Shown here: positions 6,323 through 7,370 of the stretch, piece by piece | Layout: every line of letters begins with the position of its first letter | Position numbering within the stretch: the first letter of the stretch is position 1 | Source of the DNA: CAZTWC01 sp964617105 [NCBI: uncultured Myxococcia bacterium] | Lineage (GTDB): Bacteria > CAZTWC01 | Assembly: GCA_964617105.1 (NCBI GenBank) | Contig: CAZTWC010000183.1 | Coordinates: forward strand, 1 to 7,370 | DNA: 7,370 nt | Direction: 5' to 3' | Program-made: the position numbers and the translations under genes | The notes under the pieces: model-generated | What the model was told of the DNA's origin: nothing | The model's input: the letters and a program-made list of their open reading frames with translations, nothing else | Databases searched by the model: none

Positions 6323-6525
6323 TCAAAGTCCCGTTTGATTATTTCCAGCTCTTTATTATCCAGCCCATTGAAAGGAATGGGCCAAGGCAATTTCCTGTTC
6401 GCCGTGTAGTGAGAGATAGTAGTAATGTGGCAACATATTGCTGTAAGAATATCTGACAAAGTCGGTATAGCCGGCGACACGAAAGTGCAGTCCGTAACGA
6501 AAGTGAACCTATATTTATCAAACTA
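6319..6525 (-). pseudogene. Decayed minus-strand open frames, unassigned
   Basis: The region between the giant gene and the next element has no intact gene. On the minus strand, one frame is open without a start codon from about 6525 to a stop at 6319-6321 and ends PWPIPFNGLDNKELEIIKRD. A second frame, starting right after a TAG near 6510, contains AGYTDFVRYSYSNMLPHYYY and stops near 6356. Both have protein-like composition in the same DNA, which would fit a frameshifted relic, but I cannot name the family and chance is possible. The relic would overlap the stop codon of the giant gene by a few bases. Confidence 0.25.
6363..6382 (+). terminator. Weak hairpin downstream of the giant gene, possible terminator
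   Basis: GCCCATT (6363-6369), a six-base loop GAAAGG and AATGGGC (6376-6382) form a 7-bp stem 41 bases after the stop codon. No T-run follows directly (caaggcaattt), so intrinsic termination is uncertain. It may instead help end transcription with Rho, or be incidental. Confidence 0.3.
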
Positions 6526-6625
6526 AAGTTCAGAAAATTGGAAAATAAGAGGAAAAATATTGAATGTTCACAGATAATTCTTTAAAAGTTGAGTTCTGAC
6601 CCTTAACCAATAAAGAAAATTATCC

Positions 6626-6862
6626 ATGAACAATGATTTTGTAGACCAATTTTCAAAAAATATCAAATTAAATTATACATCTTTTGACCGGGTTATTATC
6701 AGAGGTTATATTCTCCCGTTTTTTTCTCTGGGCAGCATTGTCAACTATTTGAAGGCTATAGGGTATAAAAAAAGCCATCATGGTATTATGCGAATACTAA
6801 CAGACCAACTTAATGCCCATATATCAAAAGAGGCGGCTAAAAGTGATATACTTACTGCTTAA
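6626..6862 (+). pseudogene. N-terminal stump of a mobile-element-associated protein (78 aa)
   Basis: The product begins MNNDFVDQF and contains LNYTSFDRVIIRGYI, a central GSIVNYLKAIGYKK, and GIMRILTDQLNAHISKEAAK. From memory this resembles the first part of a family of much longer proteins (several hundred residues) that recurs around mobile elements in deltaproteobacterial-type genomes and begins with a T-x-F-D-R...G-Y motif. Here it ends abruptly at AKSDILTA followed by TAA, only 35 bases before the ATG of the next, different element. The simplest reading is truncation by insertion of that element. No good Shine-Dalgarno precedes the ATG (only aaagaaaa). Function unknown; probably no longer functional. 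Confidence 0.5.
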
Positions 6863-6897
6863 TCATCAAACAAACTTATTTTCGATTGGAATCTCAC

Positions 6898-7370
6898 ATG
6901 CGGAATATACCCCATAGTTTCAGTTCATTATACCTTTGCCTATCATTCCTGTTAAAAACTGTCGTGCTAGCCGCCACCTGGGCCGGCATGGCCCGAAGAA
7001 AAGCATTGAAAAAAATTGCCGCCAAGTCCATTGACGAAAAAGAGAAGGAAATCATCTTTCTCAGAGAGAAGGTTTTTGAACTGAAAACCCAGGTATCCAT
7101 TCTCCAGAAACAGTTGACAAAAGATGGCTCAAAATCAAATTCAAACTTAAACCCTAAATACACTCTCCAGGAAAGACTTCTCATCATTTGGCATATGGAA
7201 TATTTCCAGATTCCCAGAAGCAAAGTGACCAGTTATTTTGGTATTGCCAAATCAACTCTCTATCGATGGTTGAGAAAAATCGATAACCATACCCAGAGCA
7301 TATACCGGGAACCTGTCAACAAAACACCGGTTGAAATAGCCCATCTGGTATTCGAAATAGCCAGAGCGAA
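6898..7370 (+). CDS. Integrase-core (DDE-type) transposase, N-terminal part, runs off the right edge
   Basis: The frame is open from ATG 6898 to the edge, giving 157 codons. Residues about 10-30 are hydrophobic (LYLCLSFLLKTVVLAA). Residues about 43-74 form a likely coiled coil (DEKEKEIIFLREKVFELK). Residues about 104-127 are a helix-turn-helix (IPRSKVTSYFGIAKSTLYRW), and the end reads NKTPVEIAHLVFEIARA. The order of hydrophobic start, coiled coil, HTH and a (N)-x-T-P-x-E-I-A-x-L-V-x-E-I linker matches the N-terminal half of a group of integrase-core transposases whose catalytic DDE domain comes next, here outside the window. The start is the only ATG upstream of the coiled coil region that keeps the hydrophobic part, but its ribosome site is weak. 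Whether the element is intact cannot be judged. Confidence 0.65.
   Translation, partial: MRNIPHSFSSLYLCLSFLLKTVVLAATWAGMARRKALKKIAAKSIDEKEKEIIFLREKVFELKTQVSILQKQLTKDGSKSNSNLNPKYTLQERLLIIWHMEYFQIPRSKVTSYFGIAKSTLYRWLRKIDNHTQSIYREPVNKTPVEIAHLVFEIARA

Larger units (their letters stand above)
6526..7370 (+). mobile_element. Nested mobile-element remains at the right end
   Basis: A truncated element gene (6626-6862) is followed immediately by the start of a different transposase gene (6898). Between them, 6863-6897 is AT-rich and would have to contain the left end of the second element, though I cannot identify its terminal repeat. Upstream, 6526-6625 is AT-rich and non-coding, and ends with gttctgacccttaacc, which may belong to the first element's end. 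Boundaries are estimates. Confidence 0.4.

Noticed and set aside
6894-7223. 109-codon minus-strand open frame at the right end
   Set aside because: It is antisense to the transposase frame, which has a helix-turn-helix and conserved linker. No motif supports the minus-strand reading.

Overview
The window looks like accessory DNA from a Gram-negative (diderm) bacterium. Both intact genes start with lipoprotein signal peptides. The large one joins EGF-like, ZU5-like, thrombospondin type 3, MopE-like and formylglycine-generating-enzyme-like (FGE) modules, a style common in Myxococcota, Desulfobacterota and uncultured relatives formerly called Deltaproteobacteria. That placement is an inference from architecture; no phylogenetic marker gene is present.

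Layout. Positions 1-326 (minus strand) look like one end of an IS66-type insertion sequence with the start of its small accessory gene, running off the left edge. Positions 491-1213 (minus) encode a 240-residue lipoprotein of unknown function. A 273-bp divergent intergenic region follows, with a TATAAT box close to the next gene. Positions 1487-6322 (plus) encode a 1611-residue mosaic lipoprotein that starts at TTG and dominates the window. Positions 6323-6625 hold no intact gene, only a weak hairpin and decayed open frames. Positions 6626-6862 are the N-terminal stump of a mobile-element-associated protein. It is cut off just before the start of another partial gene (6898-7370, leaving the right edge), which looks like an integrase-core (DDE) transposase.

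The two lipoprotein genes are divergent and flanked by mobile-element remains on both sides, so the pair resembles a cargo island between insertion sequences. The large protein is predicted to be membrane-anchored by its N-terminus. In order it carries four Cys-rich EGF-like repeats, a ZU5-like domain with an HFS tripeptide, a long helical region, a beta domain, Ca-binding type 3 repeats, a TIM-barrel glycoside-hydrolase-like domain, a short acidic Asp/Cys motif, and a C-terminal FGE-like domain whose active site appears incomplete.

The points I find most worth testing are the HFS motif as a possible self-cleavage site, the degenerate FGE active site, the unusual barrel domain, and a perfect 12-bp inverted repeat exactly at the linker before the FGE-like domain. 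I see no complete defence system, CRISPR array, tRNA or rRNA.
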